From assembly GCA_021397835.1 (NCBI GenBank), contig JAJFZO010000866.1:875501-939500 (forward strand): 64,000 nt of DNA, read 5' to 3'. The DNA comes from Moringa oleifera. Lineage: Eukaryota; Streptophyta; Magnoliopsida; Brassicales; Moringaceae. Shown here piece after piece: positions 11,895 through 24,434 of this stretch (positions are counted from its first letter, which is position 1; each line of letters opens with the position of its first letter). The position numbers were made by a program, and so were the translations under genes. The notes under the pieces were generated by a model. It searched no databases. It was not told the DNA's origin and saw nothing but the letters and a program-made list of their open reading frames with translations.

Positions 11895-13613
11895 TTAGTT
11901 AACCATCATGTGATCAAATCCTCCTCCAGCCTGAAGTGTAGGAACCCGATTCACGCCAACATTGTGAAGCAACTGTTGCAACCACCTCCTTGTTGTCGGA
12001 TCTTCCTGGAAGCATAAAGAGACACTATAAGTCGAAGAATTGAGCAGACAACATCTCCCCCCTAAAATATAGACTAACACACGTCCATAACAATAGTAGG
12101 ATCTTTCTTCCTATACTTACAATCAGAATGTGTGGTGATCATTTTCAGAAAATAAAGGAAACTTGATGTCTTCCTGCAAAACACTTGGTATGCTCCCTCA
12201 TTTTAACAGTTCAACAGACCCCTATCTTATGTGCCCAGAAACAAGATCAATCTTCAGAAACACAAAATAAGAAAGGAAAAAAAAAAAAAGAAAAAACTTA
12301 TTTCATATCAAGTCACAAGAACATCCAAGAAAACAATTACAACAGAGAAAGTCACCAAAACATGAGGTTGGTTAATTAGTTTAATGTTTGTCATCTATGA
12401 ACAAGTAAAGCCCACAGGTCCAGAAAGCCACCAGCTTAAAAAAGTGACTAAGCCACATTTCCACTACAATCAATAAGGCTTTGTTATTTAAAGAAATGGG
12501 GACGTGCAAGGACATGAAACTGAGAATATTAAAAAGTGAAAAAAAAAAAGTAACTGGTAACTCCATCAATATACTCGTACAGAGGACAGAAGGGTGGAAT
12601 TCTCGTCGCAGGTTGGGGGAGACAAATGTGTTAATTACATCCTCTTCTGTTTCACTTTTGCACTCCCTTTTTCTTCCCGAATTGCAAGATTGAATGAAGG
12701 GTTCACTAGAGAAAATGTACTTCCGGTTATCCATCCTGTCCTTTTGGCAAGTCACAAAGAAGTGTTGCTTTTACTCCAGTTTCTGTCCTCTCCCAGTTTC
12801 CTCTCCAAACAAGTTTTTTTTTTTTTTTTTTTTTTGAGCAGGAACAAAATATTCAGTATTATTTAGAGGGCACCAAGGAGGTGCAAACCATTAAAATTGT
12901 AATTAATTCTAAGGAGTTATTAGCTGTATGAACTCTAATAAATCCTCCTCATTTACAAAATATTTACCTTAATCCCATAATTTTAATACACTAACCAAGC
13001 TCTCTTTCACTATTACTATTGAAATTTCAATATTATCAAAAGCCTCCCTATTCCTTTGATGCCAAACAACCCAAAACATTAACTGTAGAATCATGTTTAG
13101 CAATCTTCTCCTCTCTTTCCCAGCTTTCTGCCCATTCCATGCCCACAGCCCCTCCCCTACAGATCCCACCCTAAACCAGGGCAGTAGCAGCATTGTTAGC
13201 CCCTCTCCCACAGTCGGGCACAATCTGCAGCCTAACAGTAAGTGATTAACTGATTCTTCCTCCTCTACATAAGTAGAATCGATTAACCAGAATCTTTCCC
13301 CCTTTCTCAGGTTGCCAACAGTCAATATCTCTCCTTGCATAGCCTCTCAGGTGAAGAAGGCCACTTTAGATGACACTTTTACTTTCCAAATCCGCTTCAG
13401 GGAAACTGCACCTTCTCTCCACCCCTGCTTAGCCCCCTAAAGTACGACTTTACTGAGAATTTGTCTGTCTCCTCTGCCCAATTTCCACACGGCTGTGTAC
13501 TCCAAGTTATCCTCTATTTTGGTGCAATGCAACCTGGCATATAATTCTTCTATTTGGCTTAGCTCCCAATTTTGGGCATTCATTCGAAGTAGGATAAACC
13601 ATGAGTCTCTCCG

Positions 13614-13671
<58 letters not shown>

Positions 13672-16600
13672 ACCAACCCCCACCCCAAACAAAAAAAAAC
13701 CGATTTCACCTCCCTGTAATCATTAACCCCAGCTTCCTCATTGCATGCTAACAGAAAGACAGCAGGAAAAGCTTCCCTCAAGGTTATGTCTCCGCACCAC
13801 TTATGATGCCAGAATTTGACAGTCCCACCTTGAAACCCGTCATGTCTTAAATTCCTCCCACCCACCTCTAATAGCCTTCCACACACTCACTCCATTCATT
13901 TCCCTTCCAATGTTGGTCATCCAGCCCTCCTCCAATTCACCATATTTATTCTTCGCCTCCTTCCTCCACAGCCCCTTGTTCTCTACCATAAACCTCCAAA
14001 GCTATTTCCCCAACAAAATCCTATTAAAAGACACTAAATCTTTGATCCCCAGCCCTCCTCTAACAGTGGGTTGTATGACCACCTTCCATCACACTAAGTG
14101 ATACTTGTAAGTGTCCCCTATATTGCCCCACAAAAATTTTCTCTAAGTCAAATCAATTTTATTAGTTATCTCCTTCTGTGTTGAAAATAAAAACATAAAA
14201 GTACACAGGAAAATTGGAGAGAGCGCTCTTCATCAAAGTGAGTCTTTTGGAGTTAGATAAATAGTGCCTCTTCCATCTTGCTAATTTCCACTTGAATTTC
14301 TCCAATACCCCATTCCGTATTGTTTTCACATTAAATTTAGCACCCAGGGGCAGTCCTAAATATTTCACTGGAAAGCTAGTCAGTTTGCAGCCCACAAGGA
14401 GAGCCAATCCCCTTTCATTCACTTCCTCTCCTGCCACTGCTAACTCACTTTTCCCCAAATTAATCTTCAGCCCTGATACTGCCTCAAAACTCCGCAGAAT
14501 AGCCCTTGGATTTACCAATTGTTCCTCTTCTGCTCCACAAAAGATTATAGTATCACCTGCGAATAAGAAATGGGACACCATCATCTCATTCTTAGGACTC
14601 TGTTTTGAAACCCTCCAGTACCCCACTGTCCACTGATTTGTTCAGCATCCTGTCCAGTGTCTCCATTACCACTATAAACAACAATGGAGATAGTGGATCC
14701 CCTTGTCTTAGTCCCGTAGTAGAATTAAGGAAGCGTGATGGATTTTCATTCATCAAAACTGCATAAGAAGTTGTTGAAATACACCAATAAATCCAGCCGC
14801 GCCATTTTTCTCTACTTCCCACCCTTCTAAGCATATACATCAAAAATTCCTATAATACATGATCGTAAGCTATTTCTATATCTAATTTACACACGATTCC
14901 TTTTTCTCTGGACTTCATTTGGCTATCTACCATTTCATTTGCGATAAGGGCAGCATCCAGGATCTGCCTGCCCTTGATAAATGCATTCTGGATTTGGATC
15001 ACCATTGCTCCACCACCAGCCTAGGCCCCTCTGCTAAGACCTTAGATATCAAATTTATATATACAAACTATTAAGCTTATAAACCTATAGTCCAAAATAC
15101 TTTATGCCCCTATTTTCTTACGTATCAATGCTACAAAGGTTGTCCTCTCCAAACAAGCTTAGTGTAAGTTTGTTAAACATATTGAGGCCAAACTAGAGCC
15201 TCCTATAGCAAAGGAAATTTAATAGCTCAATGTAATTGGTTCACAAGGCTTTTCTATATAACAAAAGTTAAATAGAACAAGAAAGGAGAAATTTAAGCAG
15301 GGTCAGAACCAAAAAGGCTCCATCGAAAATATAAACAATGCCACAGACACAGCAGCAATCCTAATGGACACAACAAAAACAAGAATTCCACTAAAAAAGG
15401 CTGTGCGCTTGCTAATTGTTATGATTCACTCATAGATCATAATACAAAATTAGCATTCAACTAAAACGAAATCAATCCCAGGCAATAAACAAGAACCCAT
15501 ATTCCCAAGCAGGCAAAGATCTAGACCCCTTGGACATCATAGATTTACAGGCAAAGCTCATATAACATTTATGAAGCAAACAATTACCCTTCTTCACATA
15601 ATAAAATAGATTTCCTATACTTACACGAAGGCAAGTGCTAAAGGTTGCATCTCTTAACATGTCCGGAAGACAATTTCTTAATGCATCACAAGCCCTGACA
15701 ATAGAGAATATCAAATTGTAAGGACAATAGCCTAAACCGAGAAGGAAAAGATGATGAAGACAGAAAACTAACATCATGGAGTTGGCACAATAAGTGCTAT
15801 AGCAATTTGCTTAATTAACCAACCTTGGATTATCAGATAATCGAAGATAACATCGAATAATATGCTTCAATAGTCGTGAAGAGGGTTGCTCAGCAAGTGA
15901 TGCAACCATATTCCCCAAAACTCGACCAACCGCAAAAAATCGCTCTGCTGTCGTACATATATAATCCAAGCCGACATCATCCAACAGAATTTTTTGAACT
16001 ATAAATGTAGCAACCTGCCATCCACAGATTTCATTGAAAGATTAAAGAAACCTACACCAGATCGGTGTACCAAGGACCGGCGTTGTAAATTAATTATGCA
16101 TTCTGTTTTTTTTTAAAACAGAATTATGCATTCTGCTTTTTCTTTTTTCTTTTTTCCATTGAACAGAATTATACATTCTGTTATATAGCTATTTCATAGT
16201 TCACTATAGTTTGCAACCTCATATGCAGGTCCATAACACATATTTGAGGCCAAGTGAAGACAATAACAAGAGCAGGTATCAACCTATAGATGGAGTAATT
16301 TTTTACCAAGACCCGGAGAGGCAATCTGAGATTTTGTTTGTAGAAATATATGCAGCTGAAAAATTTACGTCTACAAAATGTTACATCACCAACTTCTTTT
16401 CTAGTAACTTTTCTTTACAAATAACAGATTCAATAAGAACCAGAAATGGAGGCATACCATAATAGATAGAATGTGCATAAGAAGGCACCAGTAAGCACCC
16501 CATTGAGCATGTAAAGTGGAAACAATATGGCAGAAGACAAACACAGAATTGCTTTTACAAGAAAACTAACCATGCTGAACAAATTAAAAAACACACATTT

Positions 16601-19600
16601 CAGAAGTTAAGTACCATTCACACCTTTTTTTATTTGGAAATAATAAGCAACATTCGGCTAAGACTAACATGCTTGAATAAAATTATGAGAAACATATGTG
16701 CTCCAGTTGATAAACAACTAGAATAATAATAGATGGTACTCACATCGGCTTTCAAAACAAACCATTTCTTACAAATGAAACTGAAACGACTTCAAATAAT
16801 TTACATTACGAACTAGTATCATTCTTTTTCTTCTTCTTTTTTGATAACTATGAATTAATCATACATGTAAAATGTCCTAAAATAAACCACAAGGACACTA
16901 AAATTAGATCTTCATATATTTGTTTGAGAACCTACAAAGATAGTATTTCTATTTTACTGAGCAATATGGTATGATAAATAAATTTCAAAATCCTACATTT
17001 ACGAACAATGAGTCCTCATGAATAACATAGAATGGCCTTTCATATCAAGAAGAAATATGAAAGCAGTAGATAAAACTTCTATTTATTTGCTAAGCAAAAG
17101 GAAAAAAATCGCACTCAACTGTTTTTGACAACTCACTACCCATCTCCATGGTGCGCAGGCAAAGCGGAATTATTTCTGTAGAGAGTAGGAAACTAATAAC
17201 TTCTGTATCATCAACCTGGCGAGCCAAAAAACCAAGATCACTGGATCAGATGTTTTGGTATATCATACGGGTGAAATTCTTTTATGAACTATAGTACAAA
17301 AGTAGAATTGGTAGCTTCAAAGCCACGAATGTTTTGCACTCTGTGTGTTGTAAAAGTTGATGAGCTTTTCCCCACCTTAACCCCATAAGTTCCAATCATA
17401 AGCAGACTAAAGAGTTTCGTGGGTTTGACCTGTCAGAACAGATGCTCTGTTTCCCCTCTGAGTAGCTAAAGGGAAAATTTTCCTAAGAACTAACACAAAA
17501 TGAAAGCAGCCATATATCATACTTTTCTTTTTCTGCATTTATTAAGTTTCCAGGAAAGACATTCCCTTCTGCTAACCAATGCTGGTAAAAAGTGCAACGC
17601 AAATCCTGAAGATTTTGAAAACGCTAAAGTAACCTGAGGTACCACTTGCTATCAAATTAATTTGGACAAGTATAATCATATTTTTGGGCCAGAAAAAGTC
17701 AGCAGCACAAGTTACCTTCACAAGCGCACCAATGACCCCTAAACTAGTCAGCCGCAAATACTCAAAAGGCCTTGATTTGCTTGTTGTATTGAGGAAAGGG
17801 TACAGGTATAAAGGTATATGAGCTGCAAAAGAACACTTGTTAGTCAAAAGCATTCACTGTATTCAATAAATCAAGGGCCAGCCTCCCATCTTTCTCAAAT
17901 TCAACAGTTGCTGACACTAAAGAAGGAAGCAACATATCATCTTAAATTTCATTATGAGTGAGGGAAACAAAAACATCAAGATGCCCAGTGAATTAACACG
18001 ACACTCAATCAAATACATGTCCATTTCATTTTATTTAAAACTATGACTCCACGTCAAGAAGTCACCAGCCATAAAATACAATCTTCTATTTCAAGCAACG
18101 TATAAGAATACAAAGATATGAATTGGAAAGAATTTTTAAAGGAAAAAACTCTTGGAAAAGAGAATAATGTGATTTTTTATTAGATTAATTTTTTTCTTTA
18201 TCAGAACATGATTGTCATACATGTATTAAACTTTCTCCATAGGCAACCTCAAAAAGGAACACGATGATAAAAGAATCAAAGATCATCTTTACAAAGCACT
18301 AATTTAGATTATTTGCCCATCTAGTATACAAAGTATTATCCAGTCATCATATAAAGGTAGCCAGCAATGCATACTCTGGGCAACTTGACCTAAGCCGGAA
18401 ATAGAGAATTTGTCCCGAAGAAGGTGATATTTATGCGCTTTCTAAAGCAGAGACTTGCTGTAAGAATATTTTCTACTGACCGAAAAGAAAAGAAAAGAAA
18501 AAAAAAAATTGTGAATACCATTTCAATTTGAATATTGACACCACTCCTTCCCTCCCTCCCTTCTTTCTCCTCCTATAGGCGATGTTTTGACACTACTGAT
18601 TTTAGCAATCAATTATATCTGTCAGCTTGCATCAGTTAATAACTGAAAATTCCGTGATGATTGGACCAGTACCTTATTTGATGGTTGTAAGCATAATACA
18701 TAATACTCTGATGACCAGGCACAAATAAACAAGACCAAACATGCATTGATGAACTTTCCCATAGAAAAACAAGGGTAAAAAAGTAAAATAGAAATCCATA
18801 TCAAACATTAGAAAGTGTGCAAGCAAAACATAGCATGCTAACAAGATCAAGGATATTACCATTGAGGAACAACATCCTTGTGTCTGGATGAGAAGCTACA
18901 CACTGGAACATTAGGTTATAAAATCTTCAGCATCAGTAACGCCTTCAAATTTACAAATACAAGATAGACTAAAATTCCAATAAATAAATTAAAAGATTAA
19001 AAACAAAGAGGAGTAAAAACTGATATTACGGAAATTTTTGGGAAAAAAAAACTCTCGTTCAAAAAAAAAAGTATTATGGAAAAATTTGAACGTGAAAACT
19101 TTCACCTGAAGAAGCGCAAGAGCATTGCAAACTCGATTGGACTGAGCAGGAGTGAGATTTGGTGGTGAGAGAACAGGATATATTGAAACGATCTCCTGCA
19201 AGTAAGGGACAAGAGTATTTCCATCATGCAAACAGGACAAGTACGATAGTAGTCAACAATTCATCACCAAATCTGAAAATTGAATCAATAAGATATACAT
19301 CATACCAAGCAGAGGAACTATCCCATAATCTCATCAGTGCACTGAGATTTATCAGCTAAAAAGAGCTAGAAATGTAAATTGTACAAGTTTTCATGAAACA
19401 ATCATATGCAGAAAGGCAAAACAAATTTTCAACCAGAGAAGTAACGGTCTCAATTACCATATTCTAATACCATCTTCACATTGTGTTTGCAAGAAAAATA
19501 TTTACCACACTTGGAGATGTTCCGAAGGAAATCTTAATTCCCTCATCCTGTTTCCTTATTATTTAAATCACCCACTCTTACAGTTGTCAAACCAGGAATA

Positions 19601-20557
19601 AGCAAATATTTACTTGCTAAAGACATAATAATTCTACTGGAGTAGCAACAAACATCAACTTCTTCAACAAAGCAACATGAGATATGGTACCAAAGACATG
19701 GCCAGGCATAAAGAGCATACCTGTAGCAGTGCAGCAATAGTACCAAAAGAATTCCACAACAATGGAGCCAAATCTTGAAATAATTCTCTCTTCTAAAAAT
19801 AAAAACAAAAACAAGTTTATTAGGCATACCTGTAATAGTGCAGCTATAGTACCAAAAGATTTCCACACGAAAGGAGCCAAATCTTGAAATAATTCCTTGT
19901 TCTAAAAAACCAACAAAGGGCAGACACTAGTTTATGATGGCACCACACAAATGATGAACTGCTACATTGCACAACCATATAAAGAAAATAACACTAACAG
20001 AAAATAAAATGATGGTAACTAATGTAGCTGTTGCACAAGCATTTCTTGTCTAGTTACAAAATTTTTAAGACCCCAACGAGTAAGAAATAAACGCCAAGAA
20101 CTATTGAAATCTAACATTTCACATAAACACAAGAAAACTCAGCTTTGTTAAACTATTCAGTACTTTTCTCTTTTCCTATAAACAAATTCAGCTTTCTTCC
20201 CCTTTCTAGAATTTTCCAGCAACCAAACACCCAAAAAATTACATTAAGGTAAAGCCCCAAACTTTTCCCTGATCACATCCAAACCCCCACGAAAAGCTCA
20301 AAAACCCTAAACAGTTTTCACCGCTCAAAATAAATTAAATAGATTAAAGAATTAAAAGAATGGTTCCATGAAACTACCTTCGATAGCTCAAGAAGAGCGT
20401 TTTCTCTGAGATCAGGGTTACTTAGATCGAGCACCAAATGCTCTGCCGACGCCATCTTCCGATCTTTGTTTGCTGTCGCTCCGGCGGCGCCAGAGGCCGC
20501 CGCACTTGGACCACCAAAGGGTGCGTTCATGGAGAGCGATTGGGGCAGATTCGCCAT
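11895..20557 (-). CDS. NOT9: CCR4-NOT complex subunit NOT9 / CAF40 (RCD1 homologue)
   Basis: Inferred exons, in transcript order: 20378-20557, 19721-19792 (or its twin 19830-19901), 19106-19195, 18860-18902, 17716-17822, 17120-17215, 15824-16014, 15625-15694 and 11895-12005. All are GT-AG and in phase, giving 319 residues. The protein carries the armadillo-repeat core of NOT9: LLELSK, the [16 protein letters not shown] region, [17 protein letters not shown], the [19 protein letters not shown] block, [19 protein letters not shown] and [20 protein letters not shown]9 is a scaffold of the CCR4-NOT deadenylase that binds NOT1 and recruits partners for mRNA decay. The N-terminal tail of about 35 residues is Ala/Gly-rich. 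The second exon is duplicated and the last intron is about 3.6 kb because of a LINE insertion. Identification is secure; choice of exon twin is not. Confidence 0.93.
12799..15157 (-). mobile_element. 5'-truncated LINE inserted in the last intron of NOT9
   Basis: A perfect 15-bp target-site duplication, TCCTCTCCAAACAAG, flanks the element at 12799-12813 and 15143-15157. A run of 22 T at 12814-12835 is the poly(A) tail seen from the other strand, so the element is inserted antisense to the + strand and in the same direction as NOT9. Internally, minus-strand fragments show a LINE reverse transcriptase: [13 protein letters not shown] near 14700-14730, a degraded active-site motif (FAGD where FADD is expected) near 14560, [19 protein letters not shown], and a zinc-finger-like C-terminal part between about 12970 and 13890. 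Frameshifts and stops break the frame, so it is dead. The 5' part (endonuclease) is missing, as is common for LINE insertions. Confidence 0.93.
13614..13671. repeat. 58-nt uninterrupted C homopolymer inside the LINE
   Basis: Positions 13614-13671 are all C (G on the transcribed strand of both LINE and NOT9). It falls inside the zinc-finger-like part of the LINE and is not a normal feature of these elements. It may be a real expansion or a sequencing or assembly artefact. Confidence 0.9.
19721..19901 (-). other. Tandem duplicated 72-nt exon of NOT9, likely mutually exclusive
   Basis: Two 72-nt exons lie at 19830-19901 (B, nearer exon 1) and 19721-19792 (A). Each has an AG acceptor and a GTATGC donor, each is 24 codons in phase 0, and they differ at 10 of 72 bases. 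A encodes the family consensus ([17 protein letters not shown]); B changes five residues, including LLWN to FVWK. Only 37 nt separate A from B, too short for a normal plant intron, so B-to-A splicing should fail and transcripts should carry one or the other. Flanking donor sequence is duplicated too, which points to a simple tandem duplication of about 109 bp. Confidence 0.8.
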
Positions 20558-21029
20558 TGTAGTCGATCAGCGGGAATCCCACGTTTTCCTTCACTTTTTG
20601 CTCTTTCCTTCAGTTTATATGGCTTCCTTGGGAAAGAGAGAAAGATGATGCTTGTGAGTTTACCGTTCGGTTCAAAGATCGGTTACTGCCACGTGCTCTG
20701 CATAGGCATCCCTTAAGATTGTTGTCTGATTCCGCAAGGATTGTGTAGGTATTACACATGCTGTTAGGGCGCGTGAGAATACGAAAGAGCTTTTCCTCCT
20801 TAATCTTCCTTGTGAAGGTGATAAATTGCTAAATAATAAGGAAGATAACTGTCCATAATCAATGGATTGATTTTATTTTTGGATACTTTTAAAGAATAAA
20901 TTTACTTAATTTTATTCATTATTATTTATTATTATAATTTTTAAAATAATATAAATTTAAAATTTTAAATTGAATCAAATCTCATAATCTTTAAAAAAAA
21001 TTCGAGCATGAAAAAATAATATTTGTTAT
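20558..21029. other. NOT9 promoter and 5' leader region
   Basis: This stretch lies directly upstream of the NOT9 start. The first 300 bases have higher GC than the AT-rich DNA beyond, as expected for a 5' leader and core promoter. No specific element could be assigned. Confidence 0.4.
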
Positions 21030-22925
21030 CAATTAAAGTTAAAAAACTTTATAATTATTTTCATCAAACCCTTTTTTGCCTTTTTAAAAAAGAAAGAGAG
21101 CATAACTACTTTCATCTAAATATAATTGTAATTTTAATTCATAAATATTGAGATTTATTGTGCAAAAATTTTAATATGTATTATAATTTTGTTTCTGATA
21201 GGTAACTTGTAAGTAATAATCAATCAATACAAATAACAAAAATTTTATAATTGTTTTTAGTCAAACAGTTTTTGTTTTTTGATAAAAATAAAATACAATA
21301 AGTTCAAATCAAATGCAACTGTAATTTAAACTCGCACACAATGATATAAATATTTTAATCATAATTTGAAGAGATATTTACATTTATACGAAGATTTTGT
21401 CACGTAAAGATCTTGATTTGCAATATAATTTTGCCTATTAGAGCAAAAACTTACAAAGATGGTGTTGAGTCTCTAATCAATGACTTACAAGCAAAACTTA
21501 ATCTAATATATGAAAATGAAGACAATTATAACTAACATAGCATTCATCTCTTCTAGATAACAAACCGTTGGCCGATTATAAGATTTTTTTCAATATTTTC
21601 TCTTAATTTTTCATGTATTCATCACGCATTTTTACTTTTAAAAAAATTACATTTAAAAATTACTTAATTCTCTTATACTAATTTAGATAAAAAAGACTCA
21701 ACAATTGACAGTTAATAGCGTCAGATATATCGTTCTTATTAACAAGCTCATTTCAAGTTTACTATATCAACTAAACATTTCATTAAAGTGACATTACTAA
21801 TAGAAAGCATTAATGTCATTTTTTTCATATTCCTTTCAATCTAATTTACATGTGGATAAAAATTATTTAAAATAGTACAAAATACTCTGAATTATCAAAA
21901 AAAACTCTAAATTTTAAATAAACTTTGAAGTATCAATTTAGCATAAATTAAATTCTTGGTCCATTTAACTTCGATGTTATTAGCTTGGGTAAATGACAAT
22001 TAAATTTTACATTTATTCCAATTCGATTCTCCTTTCTTTTTTAAACTCTAGTCCACTAAACTAAAAGATAACAAAAACCTTACAATGATTTCAATCAAAC
22101 AATCTTTATTTGCTGTGTAAAGAACAAAAAAACATCAACTTTCAAATAAAATACAACTATAATTTAAACTCGCATACACTACCATATATATTTTTATCCT
22201 AATTTGACAAGATATCTACATCCACATCGAGATTTTAATACGTGAAGATCTTGATTTGCATTGTGATTTTGCATATTATGGCAAAAACTTAATAGACAAT
22301 GTTAATTCTTTAATCAATTACTTGCAATTGAAATTTAAATTTAATACAAAAATCGAAATCAATTACAAATAATATAGAATGTTTCGCTTCAAAATAAACA
22401 ATCCTTGCTCGAACATAAGATTTTATTATTTTTTTTTTTCAGTTTTTCACGTAGTCATCATGTATTTAAACTTTAAGAAAAGCTGCATTTAAAAATTAAT
22501 TAATTCTATTATCCTAATGTGAACAAAATAAACCCAGTCGCTGGTAGCCAAGTCATTTTAAGCATATCATGTCACTCTTACCATCCATCACAATGACATT
22601 CCTAGTAAATGACATTTTTCTCAAATCAGCTTTAACCTAATTAATGTATAAATGGTTATTTAAATTCTTGATGAATATTTTAAAATTTTAAACAAACTTT
22701 AAATTTAAAAAAGTTATTAAACAAACTTTAAAAAATCAATTTGATATAAATTAAATTTTTAATCCACTTAATTTTAATAATATTAGTTCAATCAAGGATT
22801 TTCAGAGGCAAAATCAAGATTTTAAATTATTAGAAAAGGCTAATTAAATAACAATTAAAGTTCACATTTATTCCAAATTGATTCCCCCTTCTCTTTTGAA
22901 TAATAATCCATTGAGCCTCAAATTG
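21030..22925. repeat. Degenerate tandem array, unit of about 840 bp
   Basis: Two long AT-rich stretches, about 21240-22080 and 22080-22925, align in order. Shared marks are a TCAAACA-TTT block, AATTTAAACTCGCA-ACA (21328 and 22158 areas), GAAGATCTTGATTTGCA or its close match (21400 and 22240 areas), GGCAAAAACTTA, TTAAAAATTA-TTAATTCT-TTAT, TTTAGCATAAATTAAATT or a close match, and CACATTTATTCCAA near the end of each. A shorter third copy with an internal deletion seems to precede them at about 21030-21240. No coding capacity is seen. Confidence 0.65.
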
Positions 22926-24434
22926 AGCGCCATACTCTCAAATTAGCTGTCTAAATGTGCTATTTATGAAAAATGAAGCTTTTCTTTTTAATTTTCTTTC
23001 ATCATTTTTTTTTACAAAATAACAGTGAAGTTTCACTCTGCATCATTCAGATACTTCAAAATTTGTTTCATAATTTTGTGAAATTCAAGGTTTGATAACT
23101 TGCATTTTTTTAATAAATTAAATATCAAAATAAATTCTATATTTTTTATTTTTTATATATAAAATATCAATTCAATTCAATTCAAATAAACTCTCATCTT
23201 TAATTTTTTTAAAAATAATTTAAATTAAAAATTTGTACAATAAATTTTAACTTGAAATTATATATATATAATTTAAGTTACAAATATAAAAAAATTTTCA
23301 TATTTTTTAATATCAAAATTATTTTTATGATTTTTAATAATATAAAAGTTATTAATAAATATTTTTTCATACTAGAAAATAAAAAATATTTAACGGATGC
23401 TCAAATATTTTTTAATACTTATAAAAAAATTTAAATGAAAATTGGTTGAATAAGATTTTCAAATTCAATAATTTTTAAAAAAATAAAAAATAGAATCTAA
23501 TTTAAATTAAATTAAAATTTGATAAATAAAATTGATCCAAAATTCGATTTGAAGAAACAAATAGTATTAAATTTATTTGATATTTATTTTTTAATATTTT
23601 AAATGATATTTTTCTTCAATGTATTATTAATATATGTTAATTTATTTTAAAAATTAAGCTTAATGAATCATTCTAGGGCAACCTAATAACAAATTAATAT
23701 TTCTTAAAACATTTATCATTTTTTTTCAAATACAAAATATTTACATTTTCTTAAAATAGAATCAATACTAAAAGCATAAACTTGCACATAAATGATCTTT
23801 TAACTAGTAGAAAGATACTATGTCGCATATATGCTGAATTGATTGTTCAAATCTCGTGTGCAAGACATTCTTGGATAATTTTCAAATATTGAATAATTAC
23901 ATTTTAGTCTGAAGGCTCAGCCCTGCATATATATATATATATATTATTGTATTGACTTGTTAAGATAAAAATGAAATCTTATAACTTTCCTAATTGAGTG
24001 ATTCTAATTAACTATGAGTGATACAATTGGCTGCTGCAAGAAGGAATGTGTAGATACGCGTAGGGAATTCCTCCCTCCTCTTACAGGGCAACATGCTTGA
24101 GGTGTTCTTGTCCCTTGGAACTCCTTTTTTAGCCGCCCTGGCATTTCTTTCTCTCTCTTCAATGTAACTCTTCCTTTCTCTCTCTCTCCGTCTATCTGTG
24201 CCTCTGTCTCTGTGTCTTCAATTTTTAATTTTATGTTCAATTCGTCGCTGTTTTCTATGGCTAAAATGGCTTTTTGGGTCCATTAACTTTTTGGGGTTCA
24301 CTCATCTTTATCTCGCAATTGTCAGCTTCTATCTTTTTTCTGTTCTACAAGGCGAGAAAGGGGAAGGCCCAAATCATTAGGGTTTCCAAAATTCATACTC
24401 ACTTCAAAGTCGAGCATTTGACCAATCTATTTCC
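22926..24434. other. Very AT-rich spacer, then EIL3 promoter and leader
   Basis: From 22926 to about 23990 the sequence is extremely AT-rich with many A and T runs, an AT dinucleotide tract near 23930-23945 and no believable gene. From about 24000 composition becomes normal and CT-rich tracts (TCTCTCTC near 24150-24190) appear, as often seen in plant 5' leaders. This part probably holds the EIL3 promoter and 5' untranslated region. Confidence 0.5.

Noticed and set aside
13495..13719. Proline-rich and glycine-rich open frames over the C run
   Set aside because: They exist only because a C homopolymer has no stops in any frame; the surrounding DNA is a dead LINE.
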